NCBI RefSeq assembly: GCF_002003265.1
Contig: NZ_CP019687.1
Span: forward strand, 124,001-188,000
Direction: 5' to 3'
From: Paenibacillus larvae subsp. larvae
Lineage (GTDB): Bacteria > Bacillota > Bacilli > Paenibacillales > NBRC-103111
Length of the DNA: 64,000 nt
Below are positions 45,470 to 54,875 of the stretch, one piece after another; position 1 is the first letter of the stretch, and each line of letters starts with the position of its first letter. The position numbers were made by a program, and so were the translations under genes. The notes below the pieces were generated by a model. That model was not told the origin of the DNA and ran no database searches. It saw only the letters and a program-made list of their open reading frames with translations.

Positions 45470-46999
45470 TTAAGGCATCACAACCACTTTCTCTTTACAG
45501 GATGCACAATACTTGGCATACTGGATACAAGTCTCCAATGAATCGTCCGGCTCCATCGGCCACCAGCGGATCGCCCCCGCAGGTGCTTGAGAAGCGAAAA
45601 ACTCCACTTCCTTGGGGATACGGCCCACAACGATAACCTCGGTGTTCTTAAAGCCCGATTCCATACCCATTTGGAGGGTCTTCCTTAATTGAGTATGCTC
45701 CGTTTCCGGATGAGAGTAAGGAACCGGGAACAATATCGAAACTCGGGAAGTATCTTCATGAATGACATGAGCTGTTTTGCGGGCGGGATCGTGTACAGAG
45801 GTCTCCCATATACGGCTGTACGGCAGATGCTCCGGCAGCTCCAACTCGGTCAGCCTCGAATGAATTCTATCGTGGTAATACCGTTCCAGTTCTCTGACCA
45901 AAATCTGAATCTGCTTATTTCTTAGAAAAGTAGTATTGTTTCCTCTTTCGTTCCGATATTGGATATAGAGTAAATCGGGAACGGCCGCAAACTTGGTACA
46001 AAGAAACGTCCGAATCAGCATGTCGTAATCGTCGGACACCAGCAACTCATCGCGATGGCCCCCAACCAGATGATAACAATCCCGGGACCATGCGCGAGGA
46101 TGATTCGGCAACCCGACCAAGTGGCGGACGGTATTGCCGTTGATCGTCGTATGTCTGTGCGCATTTTGCCAGCGGTTCATTTCACGCAGCCAGACCCGAT
46201 AAAATACGCTGTATCCAAAACCGCAATCCCAGCCGTACCAATGCGCATGAAGGTTCTCTGCGTACACCTCGGTGCAATCCCCGTAAACCAAGCCGCATTC
46301 GGGATTTTGCTGAAATGCCCGGACGATCTTCTCCAGGCAATCGGGCATCAACTCGTCGTCATGATCCACCTCTACTAAGATTTCCCCTGTACAAAGACCT
46401 GCGGCATACCTTTTGAGCGCCCCAATATAGCCATTGCGGGAATCCTGGAGATATCTGCGCACGCGGGGGTCTTTCAAAGAAAGCAAATCATTCTTGTAAG
46501 TCTCCCCGTCATCTCCGGAATCGTCCACAATGACCCATTCCCAGTTCGGGTAAGTCTGATTTAATAGCGATCTATAAGGACGTTGAATTTTTTCTTTTGA
46601 CCTGTAGCTGGACGTGAACACGGATATCAGAGGCGTATCGGAAGAAAAACGGGTAGGAGGAACGGTTTTGTTTTCAGGGAGAGGATCCGTCCCTCTGAGC
46701 CAGCAATAAAACAATTTATACGATTCGAGTTCGTCCGGAGAATGGAAGTGCAGCCAACGTTTTTTTTCCTGAATAGGCAGTGATCTTAGGGTTGTAAAAG
46801 GTTTCCATTCATCTCCTATGGAAACATAGACGCGCGGCTTCCGGGGCCCGGCATCGACTAATGGATCTTCAGGTCCATACATTTTCACGGTGATGTGGTT
46901 TTCTTCCAACCTCAAGATCGGTTCTTTCAATTTATCCTTCGAAATCTTGTCTGTCACAAACAAATGAACCGTCAATAAAGGAGTGAAGTACGATGACAA
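45470..46999 (-). CDS. Family 2 glycosyltransferase
   Basis: A 509-residue protein starting with TTG at 46999 behind AAAGGGGA. Residues 1-120 are a poorly recognised N-terminal domain (GDEWKPFTTLRSLPIQEKKRW). The GT-A domain starts at about 123 (PLISVFTSSYRSKEKI, LLNQTYPNWEWVIVDDS) and includes EVDHDDELMPDCLEKIV with the metal-binding DxD-like Asp residues. A C-terminal domain of about 100 residues follows. Likely adds a sugar to a cell-surface or spore glycan. Noticeably more G+C than the PTS region, and divergent from the next glycosyltransferase. Confidence 0.85.
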   Translation of the reverse strand: MSSYFTPLLTVHLFVTDKISKDKLKEPILRLEENHITVKMYGPEDPLVDAGPRKPRVYVSIGDEWKPFTTLRSLPIQEKKRWLHFHSPDELESYKLFYCWLRGTDPLPENKTVPPTRFSSDTPLISVFTSSYRSKEKIQRPYRSLLNQTYPNWEWVIVDDSGDDGETYKNDLLSLKDPRVRRYLQDSRNGYIGALKRYAAGLCTGEILVEVDHDDELMPDCLEKIVRAFQQNPECGLVYGDCTEVYAENLHAHWYGWDCGFGYSVFYRVWLREMNRWQNAHRHTTINGNTVRHLVGLPNHPRAWSRDCYHLVGGHRDELLVSDDYDMLIRTFLCTKFAAVPDLLYIQYRNERGNNTTFLRNKQIQILVRELERYYHDRIHSRLTELELPEHLPYSRIWETSVHDPARKTAHVIHEDTSRVSILFPVPYSHPETEHTQLRKTLQMGMESGFKNTEVIVVGRIPKEVEFFASQAPAGAIRWWPMEPDDSLETCIQYAKYCASCKEKVVVMP

Positions 47000-47216
47000 G
47001 TTGATTCCCCTTTCTCAAATGTCGAACACAAGCTGGAACCCAAGTGCCGATCCATTCTCTTTTTTCACATACGCAGTGTATTCCGCTGCTCGAACATTTG
47101 TCCGCCCAAAAAACTTGTATGAACGCACATTTCGCTTGAGAACGCATATTCTGGGAGGTAGCAATCCTGTCGTACAATGCGGGACAGAACTCATTTTTAA
47201 GAAAGGTGGAGTTATC

Positions 47217-48083
47217 TTGGAACATCCATTGGTTAGTGTCGTTATTCCCGCTTATAATCGGCCCCATACGCTAAAAATCGCTATCGACAGCGTACTTGAA
47301 CAAACCTACCCGAATATCGAAATCATCATCTGCGACGACAGCTCCAATAACGAAGTGCAACAAATGCTGGAAGCAGCTTATCTGCAGTCTTATCCCCAGA
47401 TCAAATATCACAAAAATGAGAAAAACCTTTTTCTTGAAAACTGGCACAAATGCTTCGGCCTGGCCTCGGGGGAATATATCAATTACTTGATGGATGACGA
47501 CGTATTTCATAAAGAGAAGATCTCCAAAATGCTTTATTTTTTTAACGAAATAGAAAACATCACGCTGGTCACATCCTACCGGCAAACCATCAATGAATCG
47601 GGGAGCTTTCTTGCGCCCATCGCCGCAACGGTCAGACTTTACGAAGAAACGAGAGTGATGGATGGAAAAATGCTGGGGAACATCGCATTAACCCGCTGCT
47701 TAAATGTGATCGGCGAGCCGACGACCGTTTTGTTTAAAAAAACGGACCTTACCGAACCGTTCGGAGTATACCGCGGGAAGCAATATTCGCTGATCAACGA
47801 TATGGCTACCTGGTTATCTCTATTGTCCAAAGGGAAAGCGGTTTATATTCCGGAAGCGCTCAGCTACTTTCGATTACATGCCAACCAAAACAACAGCACG
47901 CTTGGCTTCAAAGCGTTCAGCGAATGGCTCGATATGACGATCGCCTCCAGAGAAGAGGGGTTTCTCGAAACGGAGGAGTTGTACAAAATCGCCCTTCTTG
48001 CTTACCGCAAACGCGTGCAGGGATACCCGCAATTTGCAGCGGACATTCAGCGGATCGATACGATCTTGAAGACGATAGAATGA
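47217..48083 (+). CDS. Family 2 glycosyltransferase
   Basis: I chose TTG at 47217, 6 bases after AAAGGTGGAG, giving 288 residues that start MEHPLVSVVIPAYNRPHTL, the normal beginning of a GT-A domain. NYLMDDDVFHKEKISKML contains the DxD motif. A longer frame to 46983 runs back through the divergent promoter region and is unlikely to be coding. First gene of a plus-strand glycan cluster (aminotransferase, acyltransferase, methyltransferase). Confidence 0.85.
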   Translation: MEHPLVSVVIPAYNRPHTLKIAIDSVLEQTYPNIEIIICDDSSNNEVQQMLEAAYLQSYPQIKYHKNEKNLFLENWHKCFGLASGEYINYLMDDDVFHKEKISKMLYFFNEIENITLVTSYRQTINESGSFLAPIAATVRLYEETRVMDGKMLGNIALTRCLNVIGEPTTVLFKKTDLTEPFGVYRGKQYSLINDMATWLSLLSKGKAVYIPEALSYFRLHANQNNSTLGFKAFSEWLDMTIASREEGFLETEELYKIALLAYRKRVQGYPQFAADIQRIDTILKTIE

Positions 48084-48198
48084 GGCACCGCGAAAATCGG
48101 AGAGCCAGGTATTCGCCGTTCCTCCCGTTCATGGGGTTCATACTATAAGGTATACACACTTGATTGGAAAATGGATTCCAGCAGGAAGAGGTTGTCTC

Positions 48199-49337
48199 AT
48201 GTATGAAATTCCGTTCTTGCGGCCGAATTTAGTCAAAAAGGAGCGGTTGCTTTCTTATTTTGAAAAAATAGAAGCAAGCCGGATTTACTCCAATTACGGA
48301 CCCTTAAATCATCTGTTTGAAACGCGCGTGATTGCCCAAATGTTCGGCGGCATCGGCTCAGCCGTGACGGTGCATAACGCTACACTCGGGCTGATGCTGG
48401 CGATTTCGCAAAGCAAGCGGCCCCGGGGCAAATATGCGGTGATGCCCAGCTTTACTTTTGCAGCGACCCCGCTTGCCGCCGAGTGGTGCGGGCTTGAGCC
48501 ATATTTCCTGGATATTGAACCGGACGATTGGCAAATGAACAGAGCGCAATTGGAGGAGACAGTCGAGCGGCTGGGCGAGCAGATCGCGCTCGTCGTTCCT
48601 TACGCCACTTTCGGTTCGGCTATCGATTTTTCCATATACAACAAGCTGCTGCAGGAAGGAATTCCGGTCGTCATCGATGCGGCTGCTAGCTTTGGAACGA
48701 CCATTGTGGAGGATGCCGCACAATTCGGCAAAGGCTTCGGTGGAGCCGTGGTGTTCAGCTTTCACGCGACCAAAACGTTTGGCGTCGGAGAAGGCGGGTT
48801 AGTGTATAGCGCGGACCAGGATCTCATTCAGTGAATCCGCCGGGCTGGAAACTTCGGCTTCTCCAGTTCCAGGGAATCCGTAATGTTGGGCTTAAACAGC
48901 AAAATATCCGAATATACCGCCGCTATCGCCTTGGCCACTCTCGAAGGGTTCCAGGCAGTACAGGAGAGAAGAAAAACGATCATTGGCTATTATCGCCATG
49001 AACTGCAGCAACAGGATTTATTACAACGGGGATGGTCTGCCCAAAAGATGCAAGGCCAAGTGCCCCTGCAATTTTTCTCTCTGCTGAGCCCGGACTCTCT
49101 CGGCAACCGGGAAGTCATCCGGCTGTTAGCCTCCCATTCGATTGAAGCCCGGACTTACTTCTCCCCGGCATGCCATCAACAAAAGCAGTTTCAAAGCTCC
49201 CCCATTCCGATCTTCAGGTGACGGAACGGATTGCAGACCGGATTGTCAGTCTGCCGCTCTGGGAGGAAATGAATAAGGCCACCGTTGGGCGAATTGTGAA
49301 GGTGCTTGGAAGAATTACCGAGGGGAATGCCTTATGA
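48199..49337 (+). pseudogene. DegT/DnrJ/EryC1 sugar aminotransferase, broken twice
   Basis: PLP enzyme that would aminate a nucleotide-keto sugar. ATG at 48199; SFTFAATPLAAEWCGLEP, the PLP-Asp region PVVIDAAASFG and the Schiff-base Lys in VFSFHATKTFGVGEGG are intact. TGA at 48832-48834 then interrupts the same frame (LIQ, stop, IRRAGNFGFSSSRES), probably from CGA. Near 49202 a run of five C shifts the frame; SDLQVTERIADRIVSLPLWE and the last residues are read in another frame to TGA at 49335-49337, overlapping the next ATG. So two independent lesions. Confidence 0.82.
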
Positions 49338-49975
49338 GAAAGATCATCATCTGGGGATCGGGCGGACACGCCCGCGAGGTCAACTGGCTTTGCGAAGAGA
49401 TGGGAGTGCAGGTGCTGGGGTTCCTGGACGAACGGCCTGAAATGAAGGGCCAACTGGTGAATGAAGTTCCCGTATTGGGAACGCTTGACGATATCGAAGC
49501 GATGCGGCATGAGGTCGAGATCGTATGTGCCGGGGTCGGGACCCCGGCATTAAAGAAGCGGTTCGCTTACGATACCATCCGGTCGGGATTCCGCATCGCA
49601 GACCCGCTGATCCATCCGCGTGTCCGTTTGTCGAGGAGAAATATCGTGGGGCAAGGCAGCATGATCTGCGAAGGGGCCATCCTTACCGATAATATCCGGA
49701 TCGGATGCCATGTGATCATCAATCGAAGCGCCAACATCAGTCATGATACGGTCATTGACGATTATGTCACCATCGCCCCGGGTGTGAATCTGGCAGGCAA
49801 CGTGACCGTAGGCGAAGGAGCCTACATCGGTATTGGCTCCTCGGTTCGGGAGAAATGCCGTATCGGATGCTGGTCTATGATTGGCGGCGGAGCCTTTGTC
49901 AAAGGCAATATCCCCGACTTTACTATGGCTGCGGGGGTGCCGGCCGTCATCAAAAAACGGCTTGGCAAGAGATAG
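49334..49975 (+). CDS. NeuD/PglD-type sugar O- or N-acyltransferase
   Basis: A 213-residue enzyme with an N-terminal Rossmann-like domain (KIIIWGSGGHAREVNWL) and a left-handed beta-helix of hexapeptide repeats (IGCHVIINRSANISHDTVID, then VTIAPGVNLAGNVTVGEGAY). His in ISHDTVI is the usual catalytic base. Its ATG overlaps the stop of the aminotransferase (ATGA), so an amino sugar made by that enzyme is the likely acceptor. Confidence 0.9.
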   Translation: MRKIIIWGSGGHAREVNWLCEEMGVQVLGFLDERPEMKGQLVNEVPVLGTLDDIEAMRHEVEIVCAGVGTPALKKRFAYDTIRSGFRIADPLIHPRVRLSRRNIVGQGSMICEGAILTDNIRIGCHVIINRSANISHDTVIDDYVTIAPGVNLAGNVTVGEGAYIGIGSSVREKCRIGCWSMIGGGAFVKGNIPDFTMAAGVPAVIKKRLGKR

Positions 49976-49992
49976 GAAAGGAGATAAATCAT

Positions 49993-50715
49993 TTGGTTGA
50001 CCATCTCAAACATCAAGGTCCTTACTATTGTCCTTATTGCAATAATACGATTGTACGTTTTCGCCCGTGGCCGGATATTTACGATTTTCCTAAGTGCCAG
50101 TATGAAATGTGGAACAAGCAGACCGCCATATGTCCTGTGTGCTCCTCTTTCGACAGGGAAAGGTTGTATAAATTCTATATTGAACGGGAAACGGATCTGC
50201 TCGTAAGGCCGCAAAAATTACTGCACATTGCACCCGAGAAAAATTTAAGAAAATGGTTAAAAGGGCATCCGAACATTTCCTATATATGCGGCGATTTAAT
50301 GACTCAGGATGCGGAAATGGAGCGGGTAGACTTAAGGGCCATGCCTTACGCTGACGAAACATTCGATGCCGTTATTTGCAGCCATGTACTGGAACATATC
50401 ACCGAAGATCACAAAGCGATGGCGGAAATCTACCGCGTATTGAAACCGGACGGCTGGAGCATTCTGCAAGTGCCGATCGCTTTAAACTTCGAGGAGATTT
50501 TAGAGGACCCGGCGATGACCTCGCCGCAGGCAAGAAAAGAACACTTCGGCCAAGACGATCATGTACGCATTTATAATCGCAAAGGATTCGTTGGCCGATT
50601 GGAAGCGGCCGGGTTTCATGTCGTTTTATTTAATTTGGCGGAAAAATACGGTATCGAGGAAGCAAACCTATACGGTTTGTCCGAGAAAGATACGCTGTAT
50701 ATCGGGACCAAGTAG
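49993..50715 (+). CDS. SAM-dependent methyltransferase with N-terminal zinc ribbon
   Basis: I chose TTG at 49993 behind AAAGGAG (240 aa). Residues 8-55 have two Cys pairs (YYCPYCNNT and AICPVCSSF), a zinc-ribbon-like module often found before sugar methyltransferases. The Rossmann domain follows: KLLHIAPEKNLRKWL, YICGDLM, MPYADETFDAVICSHVLEHI, VLKPDGWSILQVP. The first glycine-rich loop is degenerate (LHIAPEKN). Probably methylates the surface glycan. Confidence 0.85.
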   Translation: MVDHLKHQGPYYCPYCNNTIVRFRPWPDIYDFPKCQYEMWNKQTAICPVCSSFDRERLYKFYIERETDLLVRPQKLLHIAPEKNLRKWLKGHPNISYICGDLMTQDAEMERVDLRAMPYADETFDAVICSHVLEHITEDHKAMAEIYRVLKPDGWSILQVPIALNFEEILEDPAMTSPQARKEHFGQDDHVRIYNRKGFVGRLEAAGFHVVLFNLAEKYGIEEANLYGLSEKDTLYIGTK

Positions 50716-50737
50716 ACTGTTCCCGAACAATGAATCG

Positions 50738-50779
50738 TTAGTCCCCCAAATTACGATTAGAATCGATTAAGGGGGCTAA
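50738..50779 (+). terminator. Hairpin after the glycan cluster
   Basis: TTAGTCCCCC pairs with GGGGGCTAA around an inner ATCGAT-like stem. No T-run. Confidence 0.5.
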
Positions 50780-50936
50780 GAACCGTTCATAGCCAAAGCA
50801 TGGTTTTGTCAAGGCGCTCTTCCTTGACGGAAGCGGGCCTTGGCTATATATTTTCTAGCTGCTGGCCCATAAATATTTTTCCCGCACCGGTACCCTTTAG
50901 CCACTTTTGAGTGCGCTCATCTGATAAACCTTGGGA
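50780..50936. other. Non-coding stretch
   Basis: No gene supported; a small CAAGG..CCTTG inverted repeat near 50810-50840. Confidence 0.4.
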
Positions 50937-51000
50937 GAGACGAGGTTACGAATCTCAATGATCTGAGTAGCCCTGCCTTTAGGCATGGGGAATCGTCATG
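50937..51000. repeat. IS200/IS605-like right-end repeat, copy B
   Basis: Starts GAGACGAGGTTACGAATCTC and ends with the hairpin CCCTGCCTTTAGGCATGGGG then AATCGTCATG. It differs from the copy at 26561 in about eight positions and one indel, although they are 24 kb apart. No transposase is present on either side. Confidence 0.6.
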
Positions 51001-51110
51001 ATTAACCTATTCTTAAGAATACTGATTGTTTAGGGCTTCCCGGGGATAGCAAGCTTTTTAATAAGATTTAGTTTTTGCAATAATCCGGTATCCGGTCAGA
51101 AAAGTGTATA

Positions 51111-51749
51111 TCAGCGGGGAAAAGGTACTACATAAAATAAGACGACGGAAAAGTGGCACACACTGCCTGCCAGAACAAAAAGATGCCAGATAGCATGGTG
51201 GAAGGGGACACGTCTCCATACATAGAAAATAGTTCCTACTGTATAGAGGATACCACCGGAAACAAGCCAGATCATACCTCCTGCGGTTAATTGCTGAGCC
51301 AGCGGTTTTATTGCAAAAATGATGAGCCATCCCATGGCAATGTACAGAAGAGTAGAAAGTACAATAAACTTTTTGCAATAAAAAATCTTAAATACAATAC
51401 CGGCAAGCGCAAGGGCCCAAATTATGCTGAACAGGGTCCAGCCGATTGTTCCTCTAAGGCTGACAAGCAGAAAAGGAGTATATGTACCTGCAATCAGGAC
51501 GTATATGGCTGAGTGGTCCATAATCTCAAAAATGTCTTTAGCCGGCTTGTAAGTAATGCTGTGGACTAGTGTGGAGCATAGATATAATAAAATTAATGAA
51601 GCTCCGAATATGCTGACACTGACAATATGCCAGGCATCCCCGTATTGGACGGAATAAAAAATGAGAGCGGCTAATGCGCCGATACTTAGCAAAACACCGA
51701 TACCATGACTGATGGCATTGGCAATTTCTTCACGGATGCTGTACTCCAT
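51111..51749 (-). CDS. Hemolysin III family membrane protein (PAQR/YplQ type)
   Basis: A 212-residue integral membrane protein with seven spans. ATG at 51749 lies 7 bases after GAGGAG; TTG at 51755 is the alternative. The family's metal-site residues are visible: Ser-His in NAISHGIGVLL, STLVHSITYKP, MDHSAIYVLIAGTYTPF and the final AIWHLFVLAGSVCHFSVVLF. Pore-forming activity has been claimed only for B. cereus HlyIII; a metal-dependent hydrolase role is equally possible. Confidence 0.9.
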   Translation of the reverse strand: MEYSIREEIANAISHGIGVLLSIGALAALIFYSVQYGDAWHIVSVSIFGASLILLYLCSTLVHSITYKPAKDIFEIMDHSAIYVLIAGTYTPFLLVSLRGTIGWTLFSIIWALALAGIVFKIFYCKKFIVLSTLLYIAMGWLIIFAIKPLAQQLTAGGMIWLVSGGILYTVGTIFYVWRRVPFHHAIWHLFVLAGSVCHFSVVLFYVVPFPR

Positions 51750-52548
51750 AATCAATCTCCTCGTATAGTATTTTTTGAAACAAGGTTTCGAACAATTTCC
51801 AGCCCCTTATGGATTGAAAAATTTCAATCCTACTTTCCAGCTAGAATCTTGGACCTGCCCGTGGGACAATGGGAGTAGCGCCCAAATCGTCATCTTCTTC
51901 AGAAGAGTGCTGATGACGAGGCTGTAGTAGGTGGCTTAGGCGGGCACCCAGGTCTGAGATCAGCTTGATCTATGCTCTACAGGAGGTGATCCCATGTCGC
52001 AAAAACCGGCAGCCTTTTCGTTCAATTTAAGGTAACCCTCAGCCCATTAAGCTGCATACGTTGTTGTAAATAGAAAGCATAGCGGTGATATGTCAACAGG
52101 GTAATGAAATCAAATTGGAAATACAAATTGACCTCACGGAGAATCGATGGCTTCCTTCTCCATCCCCAACAACCGTAACGGTGCCGACACGCTGATAAAA
52201 CGAATCAGCGCAAACAAAGCCAGCACATTCAGATCGGTATGGAAGTGACTTCGAATCTTGGTTGGCACTTGGCTCATTACTTGCATGATCAACTAGAAGC
52301 CTACGAGCCAGGACAGTGAAATCAACATGTTCATCTTTTCCTGTTTCTATACATGAGACGTGACTGGACGTATAATCCCTTCAAAATGTCTTCTTTTTTA
52401 AGATCTTGGGAGGGGGAAAGGGCTTCAGAATTGATGGTGAAAGACTTTAACACTTTGAAGACGATCGCTGAGGGGATAAGGCGAAGATACTTTAATGTTA
52501 GGAACAGATTCAGGTAGTTATTTCGATGAAATGCAAGTCCATATTAAT
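51750..52548. other. Gene-poor stretch of about 800 bases
   Basis: No intact gene supported. GTCATC and GATGAC form a hairpin at about 51887-51917. AGGAGGTGATCCC before ATG at 51994 would start a 13-codon peptide (MSQKPAAFSFNLR). A minus-strand frame from 52286 reads MQVMSQVPTKIRSHFHTDLN then VLALFALIRFISVSAPLRLL, which could be a gene fragment. I do not recognise any of these. Confidence 0.4.
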
Positions 52549-52580
52549 AAAAAGGTGAACCCGTAGTTATCTACGGGTTC
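52549..52580 (-). terminator. Terminator on the minus strand
   Basis: GAACCCGTAG and CTACGGGTTC form a perfect 10-bp stem around TTAT; on the minus strand it is followed by ACCTTTTTATT. Directly beside it (52580-52593) lies CAGACTGTCGACAG, which matches the end of the IS1182-like element at 25910. Confidence 0.7.
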
Positions 52581-52753
52581 AGACTGTCGACAGCCTTGCT
52601 TGTGTGATTCTTTAAATTGTTCAGATCGTCCACTTTGCTCTTTAAACTGTTGGAATAAAAATTAATAATGTCATCAATATTAGAAAATACGACACTAACG
52701 TTCGAATTATTTGTACTTGTTTTGATAAAAAACCGCTTTTCTGATGTGGTCAC
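52571..52753 (-). CDS. Small hypothetical protein or fragment
   Basis: A 60-codon frame opening with GTG at 52753; no good ribosome site, and the frame is open further upstream almost to the HU gene. The peptide (TSTNNSNVSVVFSNIDDIIN, then FYSNSLKSKVDDLNNLKNH) has plausible composition. It ends inside the terminator stem and IS-end-like sequence, so the C-terminus may be an insertion scar. Confidence 0.35.
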   Translation of the reverse strand: MTTSEKRFFIKTSTNNSNVSVVFSNIDDIINFYSNSLKSKVDDLNNLKNHTSKAVDSLNP

Positions 52754-52784
52754 ATCTTTATTTTTTATATTAGCATTGGTGGCG

Positions 52785-53063
52785 TTAAACTCTATTTAAA
52801 GCTTTTTTCAGAGTGATTCCTGCCGTAAATACAGGGACTTTACCCGCCGGAAGTTCCACCTCTTCACCGGTTTTGCGGTTTCTTCCCATGCGTGCTTCAC
52901 GACTACGGACATCAAATTTTCCGAAGCCAACTAGTTGAACTTCTTTGCCTTGTTTTAAAGCTTCAAAAATCGAATCGAGTACATGAGTTACTGCTTTTTC
53001 AGCATTCTTTTTTGAAAACCCACTAGATTTAGCTACTACTTCCACTAATTGTTCTTTGTTCAT
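52785..53063 (-). CDS. hup: HU-family DNA-binding protein
   Basis: Small nucleoid protein of 92 residues. I chose ATG at 53063 behind AGTGAGG, giving the normal start MNKEQLVEVVAKSSGFSKKN; the longer frame to 53144 covers the promoter region. The flexible arm with GRNRKTGEEVELPAGKVPVF and the final FTAGITLKKALNR are typical. Binds and bends DNA without strong sequence preference. Confidence 0.95.
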   Translation of the reverse strand: MNKEQLVEVVAKSSGFSKKNAEKAVTHVLDSIFEALKQGKEVQLVGFGKFDVRSREARMGRNRKTGEEVELPAGKVPVFTAGITLKKALNRV

Positions 53064-53126
53064 TTGCGATACCTCACTTATGTTATCAAAATTACGAAAA
53101 TGAGCATGGATATAAGCAAGAATAAA

Positions 53127-53160
53127 CAAAAAGCTGCCCCACATTTAGGGCAGCTTTGAA
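53127..53160 (-). terminator. Terminator of the cold-shock gene
   Basis: On the minus strand AAAGCTGCCC pairs with GGGGCAGCTTT across TAAATGT, followed by TTGTTTATT. Confidence 0.85.
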
Positions 53161-53163
53161 AGA

Positions 53164-53370
53164 TTAATAATAAACTTTAGAAACGTTCTCAGCCTGCGGT
53201 CCACGATTACCTTGGGTCACATTGAACTGGACGCGTTGACCTTCATCCAACGATTTGTAACCATCACCCTCAATCGAGCTAAAATGAACGAATACATCGT
53301 TTCCCTGTTCGATTTCGATAAAGCCAAAGCCCTTTTCAGCATTAAACCATTTAACCGTACCTGTTTGCAT
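53164..53370 (-). CDS. Cold-shock protein (CspA/CspB family)
   Basis: A 68-residue RNA chaperone with both RNA-binding motifs, KGFGFIEIE and DVFVHFSSI, and the start [17 protein letters not shown] at 53370 follows TTGGAGGAAT. A leader of about 100 bases upstream may carry cold-responsive structure, as is common for csp genes. Confidence 0.96.
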   Translation of the reverse strand: MQTGTVKWFNAEKGFGFIEIEQGNDVFVHFSSIEGDGYKSLDEGQRVQFNVTQGNRGPQAENVSKVYY

Positions 53371-53659
53371 AGGATTCCTCCAAAAAATTTAATTTATTAA
53401 CATGACCATATGAGCACTAAGTAAAGATTAGCGGTCATAAAGGCTTTCAGATGTCCGCTATTTTTAGGTTAACATAAGAATACCATGTCCGCTAATATAA
53501 GTCAATACTTGAAGGCCTCGCTATTGAGTGAAACGACTGGATTCTCTTCCGTCGTTGTATTAATCGGTCCTCCATCGTGGGAATACCCAACGGTCTGGTC
53601 TTCCCGTTTCCTTTCGGATATCCACTCGTCTTACCGGAAGAGCTTTATAGCGATTTGGA
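53371..53659. other. Stretch between csp and the IS3 remnant
   Basis: Contains the csp leader and promoter region. The repeated word GTCCGCTA (near 53453 and 53488) is the only structure I noticed. Confidence 0.35.
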
Positions 53660-54780
53660 TTGTCAACATTGAATTGGACAGTTTTTTTAAGGTGTTCAAG
53701 TTTATACTCGATGGAGGTCAAGTAACCGAGTGTGCCGTGGATTCTGATGTGGTTGTACCAATTTACGTAGTCGGATAACTCAAGGATTAGTTTTTCTAAA
53801 GTTTCAAAATGCTTACCTTGTACAAACTCGGTTTTGAAGATTTTGAATGTTGCTTCAGCGACAGCGTTATCGTAGGGACAGCCCTTCACACTCAGAGAAC
53901 GATTGATATGAAAAGCTGAGAGGGCCTCATCGATCAGCTTATTTTTAAATTTATTTCCACGATCTGTATGAAACAATTGGGATTTTACTTAAATCGGTTT
54001 GAACAGATGTGATAACCTGGTAGACAAGCCTTGCATCTTTGTATGGACCAGTACTGTAACCGATGATTTCACGGTTAAAGAGATCAACTAATAAACATAC
54101 GTACTCCATTCTGTTCGACTCTAACGTATGTAAAATCACTAACTACGACTGCTAGTTGTTCTTCTTGGTCAAATTGACGATCAAGTTCATTTGTCACGTA
54201 TGATTCGTTGTATGATCTTTCATGAGGTTTGAATTGAGCCACAGTATACGTTGATACAAGCCCATTCTCTTTCATGATTCGTCCAATTCTTCGCCGTGAT
54301 ACGATCCTGTTCTTCTTTTTTAATTCCGCCTTGATTTTACTTGTTCCATAGTTATGACGGCTGATGCAAAAAGATCTCTGTAATCATTTTGACCCGTTCA
54401 TCTTCGGACTGTGTTTCCTCTGCCTCATAGTAATATGTGCTTCTTGGTAATTGTAGGACTTTGCACATGGCTGGTACCGAGTATTTGTGCTGGTTATTCC
54501 GAATCACATTTACATTCGTCCTAGTATCAGCGCTGCTTGCTTTAAAATATCATTCTCCATCTGCAATTGTTTATTTTCTTTCCGCAATCTAATAAGTTCT
54601 TGCCTCATATTCACGGATGATATCTTTCCTTTGGCTTGTCATTTTTATATAGCTGAACCATCTGCTCTTTAAATTCGGTCGTAAAGGTTCTTCTTTCTTT
54701 TGTTGTCATAGTAGATTCTCCTCAAACTAGGTTAGTTGTAGTCTACTTGACCTTATTTTTCTGTCTAGTTTAGTATAGCC
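53660..54780 (-). mobile_element. IS3-family insertion sequence, decayed
   Basis: Two transposase frames lie on the minus strand. Candidate ends are inverted repeats: left GTCAACATTGAATTGGACAG near 53662-53681 and right CTGTCTAGTTTAGTAT near 54761-54776, which pair with differences that are all transitions. Length about 1.1 kb. Boundaries are approximate. Confidence 0.65.
53664..54709 (-). pseudogene. IS3-family transposase (OrfA and OrfB), multiple frameshifts
   Basis: ATG at 54709, behind GAGGAGAATCTACT, opens OrfA (MTTKERRTFTTEFKEQMVQL) but stops after about 30 codons. Further pieces in changing frames: [16 protein letters not shown], then RRIGRIMKENGLVSTYTVAQ, VVSDFTYVRVEQNGVRM, LLVDLFNREIIGYSTGPYKD, FHTDRGNKFKNKL and CPYDNAVAEATFKIFKTEF. 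The DDE integrase core is recognisable but in at least five fragments, so the element cannot move by itself. Confidence 0.8.
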
Positions 54781-54797
54781 GATCCAGAGCTATAGGT

Positions 54798-54835
54798 TAA
54801 AAAAAGAGGCTGCCGAGAGAAGCCCCCGACAGCCA
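54798..54835 (-). terminator. Terminator of the collagen-like gene
   Basis: On the minus strand GGCTGTCG pairs with CGGCAGCC across a loop, followed by TCTTTTTTT. Confidence 0.8.
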
Positions 54836-54875
54836 GTTCATATTGGCGGAACTTATCTGTTGTAAATGAAGGTCA

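Noticed and set aside
46983..47216. N-terminal extension of 78 codons on the plus-strand glycosyltransferase
   Set aside because: It crosses the divergent intergenic region, lacks a ribosome site, and the GT-A fold starts right after the TTG at 47217.
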